Source: Alphaproteobacteria bacterium | Lineage (GTDB): Bacteria; Pseudomonadota; Alphaproteobacteria; Thalassobaculales; Thalassobaculaceae | Direction: 5' to 3' | NCBI GenBank assembly: GCA_024742605.1 | Contig: JANSYC010000012.1 | Location: 1-64,000 of the forward strand | Length of the DNA: 64,000 nucleotides | Shown: piece after piece, positions 39,651-47,907 of the stretch | Position numbering within the stretch: position 1 is the first letter of the stretch | Layout: each line of letters opens with the position of its first letter | Translations under genes and position numbers: made by a program | Notes under the pieces: model-generated | Database searches by the model: none | Told to the model about the DNA's origin: nothing | The model's input: only the letters and a program-made list of their open reading frames with translations

Positions 39651-40268
39651 ATGGATGGAGTTGCCTGGAAGATGAAAGCGTCGGGATTGAAACTGGCAGG
39701 CCTCTTGGTTGCCGGTGCAATCGCCGGGTCGGTCTTTACGACCTCCGCATACGCCAATGAATTCGCCCCGCAGATCGAGACCGTCTTCAAAGAACAGGTC
39801 AAGAGCTGGCTGTCCGATCCGGCTGTCGTCGATGCCATCAAGGCTCAGAACGCCACCACTGCAAGCTACGATGACGCCAAGATCGAGGAGCTCGACCAGA
39901 CATGGCGGGCCGAGGCGAAGGCCGGCGGCGGCGACCTGGTTAGCGCAACGCTCGGCAATGCGCTGTCCGCGTTCCTGAAGGGCAAGAAGGACGCCTCCGG
40001 CGACATCTTCTCCGAGATATTCGTGATGGATGCGAAGGGCCTCAATGTCGGCCAGAGCGACGTGACCTCGGATTACATGCAGGGCGACGAAGGCAAGTTC
40101 CAGAAGACCTTCGGCGTCGGCCCCGACGCCATGTTCATCGACGAGGTCGAATTCGACGACAGCTCGCAAACCTTCCAGAGCCAGGTCAGCCATACCATCG
40201 TCGATCCGGCGGACGGCAAAGCGATCGGCGCGATCACCCTGGGCGTGAACGTCGAAAATCTTCCCTGA
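39651..40268 (+). CDS. secreted stand-alone PDC/Cache-type sensor-like protein
   Basis: A 205-residue protein with a signal peptide (about 1-36, cleaving near AYA-NE), predicted periplasmic. The mature part carries the single PDC-like pattern: VDAIKAQNATT, ELDQTWRAEA, EIFVMDAKGLNVGQSDVTSDYMQGDEGKFQKTF, then FDDSSQTFQSQVSHTIVDPADGKAIGAITLGVN. This is what Cache sensor domains of receptors look like, here without a membrane anchor or output. ATG 39651 follows AGGGAGA. It sits divergent to a membrane chemoreceptor, which suggests but does not prove that it delivers a ligand to it. Confidence 0.75.
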   Translation: MDGVAWKMKASGLKLAGLLVAGAIAGSVFTTSAYANEFAPQIETVFKEQVKSWLSDPAVVDAIKAQNATTASYDDAKIEELDQTWRAEAKAGGGDLVSATLGNALSAFLKGKKDASGDIFSEIFVMDAKGLNVGQSDVTSDYMQGDEGKFQKTFGVGPDAMFIDEVEFDDSSQTFQSQVSHTIVDPADGKAIGAITLGVNVENLP

Positions 40269-40297
40269 TTTCAACCCGGTTGCGACAGCAACTTCAG

Positions 40298-40320
40298 GCT
40301 CGCCGGTCGCACCGGCGGGC
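40298..40320. terminator. weak bidirectional hairpin
   Basis: GCTCGCCGG (40298-40306) pairs with CCGGCGGGC (40312-40320), nine pairs with one G-U and a five-base loop. No T-run follows on either strand. It lies between convergent ends of the PDC and antiporter genes, so it is a plausible shared transcription end. Confidence 0.4.
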
Positions 40321-40325
40321 CTGAC

Positions 40326-42137
40326 CTACGTCTGATCAGCGACTTTTGTCTCCGGGTCCGACACCGCGTCGATCCCATCCACGTGCCGGAGCGCCCGGAT
40401 CAGCTCCTCGACCTGCTCCGCCTCCACACCACTGCGCCTCAGCACGGCGCCGCCGAGCTGCAGACTGGCCTCCAGAGTTTCGAGGACGGTGCCGTCGACC
40501 CCAAGCTCGTCGAGACGCCGCGCATGGATCGGGTCGCGCGCCCGGGCGAAGATCGGCAGATGCGGAAGCCTGCGGCGCAGATGGCCGACCGTCCGATCCA
40601 CCGCCTGGCCGTGGGTGCTCATGGTCACCACCACCGCCCGTGCCTTCTCGCCGCCGAGCAGGTGCAGCACATCCGGGCGCTCCGCATTGCCGAAATAGAC
40701 GGCCAGCCCATCGCGGCGTCCGTCACGCACCCGCTGGACGTCGGTGTCGACCGCGATGTACCGCACGAGCTTGGCGTCGAGCAGGCGCGCCACCGTGCGG
40801 CCGACCCGCCCGAAGCCGGCGATGATTACGTGGCCCTCCAGCTCCGCGATCTCCTCGGGCCGGTTCGGCGGCGCGATGTCGCCATGCCGTTCGAACTGAC
40901 CGGCGAGATGGCTGACACCCCAGATAATTGCCGGTGTCACAGTCATGCTGAGAGCGACGACCAGGAACAGAAGATCCGCGGTCTCGCTGGAAAGAACGGC
41001 CACCGCCGTGGCCGCCCCGAAAATCACGAACGCGAACTCGCCACCCTGCGCCAGCAGGGCCGCCGACTTCAGCGCCGCCGCCATCGGCAGCCGCATCGCC
41101 AGCCCCACTCCCAGCGTCACCGCAAACTTGATCGCGATCAGCCCGCCCAGGCAGGCGAACACCAGACCCACATCGCTGAACGCCAGGCCGAGATCGATCG
41201 ACATGCCAACGGTCATGAAGAACAGACCGAGAAGAATGCCGCGAAACGGCTCGATGTCGGCTTCGACCTGATGTCGGAATTCGCTTTCCGACAGCAGCAG
41301 TCCCGCAAGAAACGCCCCCAGCGCCATCGACAGGCCGACCAACTGGGTCGCCCAGCCGATTCCCAGCACCACCAGCAGCGTCATGGCGGTGAACAGCTCC
41401 GGCGCTCCAGCGGCGGCGATGACCCGATAGAGCGGCCGCAGCAGAAGCTGTCCTGCGACCACGATCACGGTCAGCGCCACCGCCGCCTTCAGAACCGTGA
41501 AGAGCAGGGCCAGCGCCATGCTCTCTCCGCTCCCTCCCGCCCCGATCAGCGGCACGATCACCAGGATCGGAACCACGGCCAGATCCTGAAACAGCAATGT
41601 CGAGAACACCGCCCTGCCGTGCCGGGTCGACAGCTCCCCGCGCTCGGTCATCAATTGCAGGACGAACGCGGTCGACGACAGGGCAAGGGCCGCTCCAATG
41701 ACCACGGCCGCTCCGAACGGCTGCCCCGCCCACATCGAAACGATGATCAGCGCCAGCGCCGTCACGGCCACCTGCCCGGTGCCCATCCCGAAGACCAGGC
41801 GGCGCATCACCTTCAAGCGTTCGAAGGACAGCTCGAGCCCGATCGCGAACAGGAGAAACACCACCCCGATATCCGCCAACTCCCGGACCTGGCTCACGTC
41901 GTCGATCATGTGGAAGCCCGATGGCCCGATCATGGCTCCAGCGGCGAGATAGCCCAGGACCAGGCTGAACCGGAGACGCTTGATGAGCGGGGCGAACAAG
42001 ACAGCCGCCGCCAGAAAGACCAATGCGTCCCCGACCTGTGCGCCATGATGAGCGGTGGAACTGTCGAAAACGTTCAGCAGAAAATCCAAACCTTCGCTCC
42101 GCAATGATAGATCCGACCGCTTCAAATCCTCGCGCAC
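40326..42137 (-). CDS. CPA2 monovalent cation:proton antiporter with RCK domain
   Basis: A 603-residue KefB/KefC-like transporter. About twelve spans occupy residues 30-415, with the CPA2 GYLAAGAMIGPSG and LLFAIGLELSF regions and FQDLAVVPILV. After a linker comes a TrkA-N/RCK nucleotide-binding domain, VIIAGFGRVGRTVARLLDAK, followed by VYFGNAERPDVLHLLG. The glutathione-gated Kef proteins are close relatives, but Na+/H+ or K+/H+ selectivity cannot be read here. The called start is GTG 42137; a TTG about 17 codons in (LDFLLNVF), preceded by GGAG, is an alternative. It converges on the PDC gene. Confidence 0.9.
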   Translation of the reverse strand: MREDLKRSDLSLRSEGLDFLLNVFDSSTAHHGAQVGDALVFLAAAVLFAPLIKRLRFSLVLGYLAAGAMIGPSGFHMIDDVSQVRELADIGVVFLLFAIGLELSFERLKVMRRLVFGMGTGQVAVTALALIIVSMWAGQPFGAAVVIGAALALSSTAFVLQLMTERGELSTRHGRAVFSTLLFQDLAVVPILVIVPLIGAGGSGESMALALLFTVLKAAVALTVIVVAGQLLLRPLYRVIAAAGAPELFTAMTLLVVLGIGWATQLVGLSMALGAFLAGLLLSESEFRHQVEADIEPFRGILLGLFFMTVGMSIDLGLAFSDVGLVFACLGGLIAIKFAVTLGVGLAMRLPMAAALKSAALLAQGGEFAFVIFGAATAVAVLSSETADLLFLVVALSMTVTPAIIWGVSHLAGQFERHGDIAPPNRPEEIAELEGHVIIAGFGRVGRTVARLLDAKLVRYIAVDTDVQRVRDGRRDGLAVYFGNAERPDVLHLLGGEKARAVVVTMSTHGQAVDRTVGHLRRRLPHLPIFARARDPIHARRLDELGVDGTVLETLEASLQLGGAVLRRSGVEAEQVEELIRALRHVDGIDAVSDPETKVADQT

Positions 42138-42376
42138 TCAAGTGCAAACCTTACCGGACCAACTTGCGTAACGCCAATCGCACCACATCTTTGCGGGGGA
42201 TCGCGCATTGAAATTGCCTCAAGAATCCCCACAACTGCTAAAGACGTAACTAACGTCGAGAGACCGTATCGCATGCCCGTCCTTCTCTGTTGCCGCCCAA
42301 CGCAAGATCCGAACGGCTTGTCCTTTCCTTGCGGGCGGCGAAGACGTCAGCAGAATGATCGTCCGAGTGTCATACA

Positions 42377-43354
42377 ATGATGGCGGCCGGAGCCATTCTG
42401 GCCGGCCTGATTCTGCTCCTGCTCGGCGCGGAGGTGATGATCCGCGGCGCGGTCGCTCTGGCGCGCCGGCTTTCCATCTCCCCGCATGTGATCGGGCTGA
42501 CCGTTATCGCCTTCGGAACCTCGGCCCCTGAGCTGTTCGTCAGCTTGAAGGCGGCTCTTTATGGTGCGCCCGGAATCGCGATCGGCAATGTTATCGGATC
42601 GAACATCGCGAACATTCTGCTGATGATCGGCACCGTCGGGGTCATCACGCCCTTTGTGTGCAGAGGCGCACCGTTGAAGCGAGACGGGTCCATCCTGCTG
42701 ATCGGGACACTTATATTTGTCGGTGTCGGCCTGAACGGCGTTATCGAGCGGTGGCATGGCATCGTCATGCTGGTGCTGCTGGTCAGCTATCTTGTCTACT
42801 GCTACTTCGACGAACGCCGGGGCAACGGCGATGTCAGCGTCCACGCCAAAGAAGTCGAGGAGTTCGATCAGGTCCCTGAGAATGTCTGGAAGGCGGTCGG
42901 ATTTACCCTCGGCGGACTGGCCGCGGTCCTGATCGGAGCGCAGTTCCTGGTCGATGGCGCCATTGAAGTCGCTGAGTACGCCGGGATTTCCCAGACGGTG
43001 ATTGGAATAACCGTGGTCGCGGTCGGCACTTCTCTACCGGAGTTGGCGACAACTGTGATTGCCGCCATGCGGAAACACTCGGACGTGGCGCTCGGCAACA
43101 TCATCGGCTCGAACATATTCAATACACTCGGGATTTTGGGCACCGTATCCATCGTGACGCCGCTTTCGATTCCTCCGGAAGTCATGTCGCTCGATCTTTG
43201 GTTCATGGTCGGGGTCACCGTGTTGTTCGTCGGTTTGGCGCTTCGACTTCCAGCCTTCAGCCGACCTTGGGCCGTGATTTTCTTCCTGGCCTACGCGACC
43301 TTCATCACAAACCAGTTCTATCCGCTTCAGAACTTGGCGATCGCAACCAGTTGA
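42377..43354 (+). CDS. calcium/sodium (CaCA) antiporter, YrbG type
   Basis: A 325-residue inner-membrane exchanger. Two inverted alpha-repeats carry the CaCA signatures VIGLTVIAFGTSAPELFVSLKA...GNVIGSNIANILLMIG and VIGITVVAVGTSLPELATTVIAAMRKHSDVALGNIIGSNIFNTLGILG; the Glu of APELF/LPEL lines the ion site. Ten hydrophobic spans are visible. Expected role is Ca2+ extrusion driven by Na+ or H+. It starts at ATG 42377 (MMAAG) and ends 12 bases before a FolM-like gene. Confidence 0.92.
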   Translation: MMAAGAILAGLILLLLGAEVMIRGAVALARRLSISPHVIGLTVIAFGTSAPELFVSLKAALYGAPGIAIGNVIGSNIANILLMIGTVGVITPFVCRGAPLKRDGSILLIGTLIFVGVGLNGVIERWHGIVMLVLLVSYLVYCYFDERRGNGDVSVHAKEVEEFDQVPENVWKAVGFTLGGLAAVLIGAQFLVDGAIEVAEYAGISQTVIGITVVAVGTSLPELATTVIAAMRKHSDVALGNIIGSNIFNTLGILGTVSIVTPLSIPPEVMSLDLWFMVGVTVLFVGLALRLPAFSRPWAVIFFLAYATFITNQFYPLQNLAIATS

Positions 43355-43365
43355 GCGCACCAGCG

Positions 43366-44175
43366 ATGTCAGAATCCGGGTATGCAGTACCGACCTCCCA
43401 ACGGACCCCGAACGCGGTTCCGCGCACGGCGTTTGTGACCGGCGCCAGCAAGCGGGTCGGGCGAGCCATCGCGCTGAAACTGGCTCATGCCGGTTGGAAT
43501 ATAGCCGTTCACTACGGCCGCTCCATCGATGAAGCCGAGGAAGTCGCGGACCTGGCCCGTAAGGCGGGCGTTCAGGCAGCCACCTTGCAGGGCGATCTTA
43601 CGATTGAGGACCAGGTCACGCCGCTGATCGACCTGGCGACCGCCGCACTCGGGCCGGTCGGCCTTTTGGTCAACAATGCCTCCATCTTCGAGCCGGACCG
43701 CCTTCACTCGGTTTCGCGCGCTTCCTGGGACAAGCACATGGAGGCCAACCTTCGCGCTCCGGTGGTCCTGATGCAGAGCTTTGCGCGTGCCTTGCCAGCG
43801 GAGTCGGACGGCGTGATCGTAAACATCCTGGACCAGAGGGTGCGTAATCCGACCGAGGACTTCCTCTCCTATACCCTCACGAAGAACGCCCTCTGGGGGC
43901 TGACCCGCAGCCTGGCGCTGGATCTGGCGCCCCGCATTCGGGTGAACGGCATCGGTCCCGGACCGATTCTGCCCAGTGTCCATCAGAGCACAGAACTCTT
44001 CGAGAGACAGGCCGCATCGACCCCCCTTCAGCATGGGTCGGATCCCGACGAAATCGCCGACGGCGTGTTGTATCTCTCGACCGCAAAGTCCGTTACCGGA
44101 CAGATGATCGCCGTCGATGGCGGACAGCATCTGTGGTGGGCCCCGCCGGGCCAGGATACTCCAGGCGACAGCTGA
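43366..44175 (+). CDS. SDR oxidoreductase, pteridine reductase/FolM-like
   Basis: A 269-residue short-chain dehydrogenase. The cofactor loop is TGASKRVGRAIA, the TGxxxRxG form that marks pteridine reductase/FolM members rather than the usual TGxxxGxG and indicates NADPH use. The active site is YTLTK and LGPVGLLVNNAS is the second Rossmann mark. These enzymes reduce dihydrofolate or dihydromonapterin. ATG 43366 follows the antiporter stop by 12 bases, with a 24-residue N-terminal extension before the fold. Substrate remains unproven. Confidence 0.83.
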   Translation: MSESGYAVPTSQRTPNAVPRTAFVTGASKRVGRAIALKLAHAGWNIAVHYGRSIDEAEEVADLARKAGVQAATLQGDLTIEDQVTPLIDLATAALGPVGLLVNNASIFEPDRLHSVSRASWDKHMEANLRAPVVLMQSFARALPAESDGVIVNILDQRVRNPTEDFLSYTLTKNALWGLTRSLALDLAPRIRVNGIGPGPILPSVHQSTELFERQAASTPLQHGSDPDEIADGVLYLSTAKSVTGQMIAVDGGQHLWWAPPGQDTPGDS

Positions 44176-44542
44176 TAAACCCTTCGATTTCTTACGAATG
44201 TTTTGGTTCGTTCCACTGGGGCATCAACCATGCGAATTCTGTCCGAACCGTTGAATTGTGCACAGCCGCCAGCGCTGCCGAATGCCGTAAAGGTATTGTC
44301 AAGGAAGTTTCTTCTTACTGACCCATGAGATTGGCATTAAGATTGAAAATCCAATTTATTCAAATACTTATAAATAATGCATAAAAATTAGCCATAGCGT
44401 TTCAAATCAAGGGATGCCGCCGATCCCGCCTGCCTCCCACAGTTTTATACACTGGGTTTTCCACAGCAATGGTGGATTACCGAATACCCTGTTTCACAGC
44501 GCGGACTTCGGCCTGACTGGACCCGGAAAAAGCAGAGTGAGA
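44176..44542. other. AT-rich gap with DnaA-box-like sequences
   Basis: This 367-base gap holds no convincing gene. Bases from about 44310 to 44405 are AT-rich. TTATACACT (44445-44453) and TTTTCCACA (44457-44465) each differ from the DnaA box by one or two bases and lie four bases apart. There is no dnaA, parA, gidA or hemE nearby and too few boxes for an origin. The gap may hold the end of terC and the promoter region of neither neighbour, since both flanking genes converge here. Confidence 0.35.
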
Positions 44543-45268
44543 TCAAGACTCCGCGCGCTTCCGCCGGACAAACTGGTTGAGAACCTCCACCAGGACCGAG
44601 AAGCCGATGGCCGCATAAAGGTAGCCGCGATCAATGTGGAACTGCATGGCATCGGCCACCAAGGCCACGCCGATCAGCATCAGAAAGGACAGGGCCAGCA
44701 TTTTTGCGGTCGGATGCTTGTGGATGAAGTCGGCGATCGGCCCGGACGCTGCCATCATCACGCATATTGAAACGACCACGGCCGCGATCATGACCTCCAC
44801 GTGTTGGACCATCCCGATAGCTGTCAGGATCGAGTCCACGCTGAACACCAGGTCCAGGGCCATGATCTGTGCGATCACCGATACCATGCCGACCTGCGCC
44901 ACCCCGCTTGCAACACCTGAGGGCCCGTGTTCGCCACCCTCGACCATGTTGTGGATTTCGAGCGTCGCCTTGGCCAGAAGAAAGGCTCCGCCCGCGAACA
45001 GGATGATATCCCTCCAGGACACACCGTGATCGTACACGCTGAAGGCAACCGCGGTGAGCCCGATCAACCAGGTGATCGCGAACAACAGGCCGATCCGCAT
45101 GACCAATGCGCCGACCAAACCGATCGTCCGACCGAAGGCTCGGCGCTCCTCCGGCAGCTTGTTGGCGATGATCGACACGAAAATCACGTTGTCGATGCCA
45201 AGCACGATCTCCATCAGTGTCAGGGTCAGAAAACTGACCCAGATCGTCGGCTCCATAAGCAGGTCCAA
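44543..45268 (-). CDS. TerC-family membrane protein
   Basis: A 241-residue protein with about seven hydrophobic spans. TerC features are LTLMEIVLGIDNVIFVSIIANKLP, AGGAFLLAKATLEIHN and IAQIMALDLVFSVDSILTAIGM, with the two conserved acidic LGIDN and FSVDSI segments that may coordinate metal. Relatives export manganese or assist metallation of secreted proteins. It lies 48 bases after leuD on the same strand, and no yybP-ykoY-like leader fits in that gap. Confidence 0.9.
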   Translation of the reverse strand: MDLLMEPTIWVSFLTLTLMEIVLGIDNVIFVSIIANKLPEERRAFGRTIGLVGALVMRIGLLFAITWLIGLTAVAFSVYDHGVSWRDIILFAGGAFLLAKATLEIHNMVEGGEHGPSGVASGVAQVGMVSVIAQIMALDLVFSVDSILTAIGMVQHVEVMIAAVVVSICVMMAASGPIADFIHKHPTAKMLALSFLMLIGVALVADAMQFHIDRGYLYAAIGFSVLVEVLNQFVRRKRAES

Positions 45269-45316
45269 AACGGACTCCCGTTGCGGTCGATTTGCGCAGC
45301 CTGGGTAGATGGGGCG

Positions 45317-45931
45317 TCAGGTCGGGTTTCGGAAGCCGTACCGATTGGCATACTCCGTTTCGAACGCGTCCAGGGCGTCGGAGTGGGACAGGGTCAGGTC
45401 GATATCGTCCAACCCTTTCATCAGACATTCCCTGCGGAACGGGTCGATCTCGAAGGGCACGGCGTCCTCATTCGCGATCCGAAGGGTCTGGGCGGCTAGA
45501 TCGATGGTCAGCGGCGACTCGGGATCTGCCTCGGCGACCTCCCAGATCCGCTCGATCACGTCCCGCGCGACCGCCACGGTCAAAAGTCCGTTCTTGGCCG
45601 CGTTCGAGGCGAAGATATCTCCGAAGCTGGGTGCCAGCACCACCTTAATCCCCTGATCGACCAGGGCGTAGACCGCCCCTTCCCGGCTTGACCCGCCGCC
45701 GAAATTGCGATCCGCCACCAGGATCGGCGCCGTCGCATAGGCCGGCTTGTTCAGCACGAACTCCGGGTCCGGGTCGCCATGCGCGTCCCGACGCAGGTCA
45801 TGGAATAGAAAATGCTCATAGCCCGCGCTCCGGGGCTTGCGGAGATAGCGGCCGGGAAGAATCTGGTCGGTGTCCACATTGGCCAGGCGCAGTGGAACCA
45901 CCGGGGCCGAAAGGGTGGTGAAGGGCTTCAT
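45317..45931 (-). CDS. leuD: 3-isopropylmalate dehydratase small subunit
   Basis: LeuD, 204 residues, the small (swivel-domain) subunit of isopropylmalate isomerase in leucine biosynthesis. Visible features are [65 protein letters not shown] and the typical C-terminal [14 protein letters not shown] 45931 overlaps the leuC stop as ATGA. The reading frame is open upstream inside leuC and is not used. Confidence 0.96.
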   Translation of the reverse strand: MKPFTTLSAPVVPLRLANVDTDQILPGRYLRKPRSAGYEHFLFHDLRRDAHGDPDPEFVLNKPAYATAPILVADRNFGGGSSREGAVYALVDQGIKVVLAPSFGDIFASNAAKNGLLTVAVARDVIERIWEVAEADPESPLTIDLAAQTLRIANEDAVPFEIDPFRRECLMKGLDDIDLTLSHSDALDAFETEYANRYGFRNPT

Positions 45932-47340
45932 CGGACGTCTCCCAGTCGGCGCACATCGGTGATGTGCCCGGTCACCGCCGCCGCCGCCGCCATCGCCGGG
46001 CTCATCAGATGGGTGCGGCTTCCGGGCCCCTGCCGGCCTCGGAAATTCCGGTTGGTCGTCGACGCGCAGCGCTCGCCCGGCGGCACCATATCGCCATTGG
46101 TGGCGGCGCACATGGAGCAGCCGCTTTCAAGCCATTCCGCACCGGACGCGGTGAAGACCCGGTCCAGCCCCTCGTCCTCGGCCTGGCGCTTCACGGCACT
46201 GGATCCGGGAACGATCATGGTCGGGATCACCGTCGTCCTGCCGTCCAGCACCCGTGCCGCCGACCGCAGGTCCTCGATTCGCGCGTTGGTGCAGGACCCG
46301 ATGAACACGCGGTCAATGCGAATGTCCGACAGCGCCTGCCCGGCGGCCAACCCCATATAGTCGAGCGCGGCTTCCCACGCCGCCGCCCGCCCGGGATCGC
46401 CGGCCTGCGCCGGGTCCGGCACCGTTCCGGTCACCGGCTCGGCGTGTTCGGGAGAGACGCCCCAGGTGACGGTCGGCGCAATCGACGCCCCATCAATACG
46501 CACCTCCCGGTCGAACTCGGCGCCCGCGTCTGTTTTCAACGTCTGCCATTGAGCAACGGCAGCGTCCCAGGCCTGGCCTTGCGGCACGGCGGGTCGGCCC
46601 TTGAGCCACCCGATCGTGGTCTCATCCGGAGCGATCATGCCGGCCCGGCCGCCCGCCTCGATCGACATGTTGCAGACCGTCATCCGCGCCTCCATGGACA
46701 GCTCGGTGATGGCCGATCCGGCATATTCGATCACGTGACCCGCCGCACCATCGGCGCCGACCTCAGCAATGATCGCAAGGATCAGATCTTTCGCCGTCAC
46801 GCCCGGCCCCAAGCTCCCGTCGACAGTGATCCGGAGGGTCTTCGCCGGTTTCTGCCACAGGGTCTGGGTCGCCAGCACATGGGCCACCTCGGAGGCGCCG
46901 ATGCCGAAGGCGAGGCAGCCGAAGGCCCCATGGGTCGAGGTATGGCTGTCGCCGCAGACGATCAGCAGACCGGGCTGGGTCAGGCCCTGCTCCGGGCCGA
47001 CCACATGCACGATGCCCTGATCCGGATCGTCCAGCCCGAACAACCGGATCCCCGACCCGGCGGTGTTCGCGTCCAGCAGGCGGATCATCTCCCGGATCTC
47101 GGGCTCTGCGGACCCCTTGGCGCGATCGCGGGTCGGCACGTAATGATCCGCCACGCCAACCGTCAGATCGGGGCGCCGCACCTTTCGTCCGGAGGCGGCC
47201 AACTGGTCGAAGGCGTGGAAGGACCCCTCATGGGCATAGTGCCGGTCGACCCACAACAGGGCCGTGCCGTCATCGCGGGTCGTTACCACATGCTGGTCCC
47301 AGATCTTGCGGTACAGAGTTTGGGGAGTGGAAGAGGTCAT
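45928..47340 (-). CDS. leuC: 3-isopropylmalate dehydratase large subunit
   Basis: LeuC, 470 residues, the Fe-S subunit of isopropylmalate isomerase. Three cluster cysteines are seen in [14 protein letters not shown] and SGCSMCAA; other family segments are [14 protein letters not shown] and the N-terminal [12 protein letters not shown]. The [4Fe-4S] cluster binds the substrate directly. It is coupled to leuD and followed by terC. The 99 bases upstream separate it from the divergent ABM gene; no leucine attenuator peptide was recognised. Confidence 0.97.
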   Translation of the reverse strand: MTSSTPQTLYRKIWDQHVVTTRDDGTALLWVDRHYAHEGSFHAFDQLAASGRKVRRPDLTVGVADHYVPTRDRAKGSAEPEIREMIRLLDANTAGSGIRLFGLDDPDQGIVHVVGPEQGLTQPGLLIVCGDSHTSTHGAFGCLAFGIGASEVAHVLATQTLWQKPAKTLRITVDGSLGPGVTAKDLILAIIAEVGADGAAGHVIEYAGSAITELSMEARMTVCNMSIEAGGRAGMIAPDETTIGWLKGRPAVPQGQAWDAAVAQWQTLKTDAGAEFDREVRIDGASIAPTVTWGVSPEHAEPVTGTVPDPAQAGDPGRAAAWEAALDYMGLAAGQALSDIRIDRVFIGSCTNARIEDLRSAARVLDGRTTVIPTMIVPGSSAVKRQAEDEGLDRVFTASGAEWLESGCSMCAATNGDMVPPGERCASTTNRNFRGRQGPGSRTHLMSPAMAAAAAVTGHITDVRRLGDVR

Positions 47341-47439
47341 GGCGCGCTTTCCGAAAAACTGCGTCCGCTAACGAAGCATCCGCCTGCCATCTCTGGCAAG
47401 CTCCTCCGTTCAACCTGCCCAAAACCGATGAGGATCCCA

Positions 47440-47784
47440 ATGATCGCCGTGATTTTCGAAGTGTGGCCGAAGGCGCACCATCGCCAGGACTATTTCGACA
47501 TCGCCGCCAGTCTGCGCCCGGATCTCGACGGGATCGACGGGTTCATCTCGGTCGAACGCTTCGAGAGCCTGATGCAGCCCGGCAAGCTTCTGTCGCTCTC
47601 GTTCTGGCGGGACGAGGAGGCGCTGGCCAACTGGCGCAAGCTGGCCCATCACCGGGACGCCCAATCCCAGGGTCGCCAGATGATGTTCGAGGACTACCGG
47701 CTCCGCGTCGCGGGCGTGATCCGCGACTACGGTATGACCGAGCGGGAGCAGGCTCCGGAGGACAGCCGGGCGGCGAACGGGTGA
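47440..47784 (+). CDS. ABM-domain (antibiotic biosynthesis monooxygenase-like) protein
   Basis: A 114-residue ferredoxin-like protein with MIAVIFEVWPKAHHRQDYFDIAASL, IDGFISVERFESL, GKLLSLSFWRDEEALANWRKLAHHRDAQSQG and YRLRVAGVIRDYGM, the ABM (PF03992-type) arrangement. Such proteins oxidise small aromatics or act as heme-binding or unknown enzymes. The ATG at 47440 has AGGA five bases upstream, favouring it over ATG 47428. Divergent to leuC. Confidence 0.8.
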   Translation: MIAVIFEVWPKAHHRQDYFDIAASLRPDLDGIDGFISVERFESLMQPGKLLSLSFWRDEEALANWRKLAHHRDAQSQGRQMMFEDYRLRVAGVIRDYGMTEREQAPEDSRAANG

Positions 47785-47907
47785 GCCTTCCCGCTTGACC
47801 GGCGCCATCGCTCCGGGCGACGCTCCCGTCTCTTGCCGGACGATAAAAATCAAAAATCCGTCTCGGCATTCCAGTGAAATGGACCACAGGCCCGGAGGAA
47901 ACGTGCC

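Noticed and set aside
45269-45316. manganese (yybP-ykoY) riboswitch upstream of terC
   Set aside because: Only 48 bases separate leuD and terC, too short for the fold, and no matching motif was seen.
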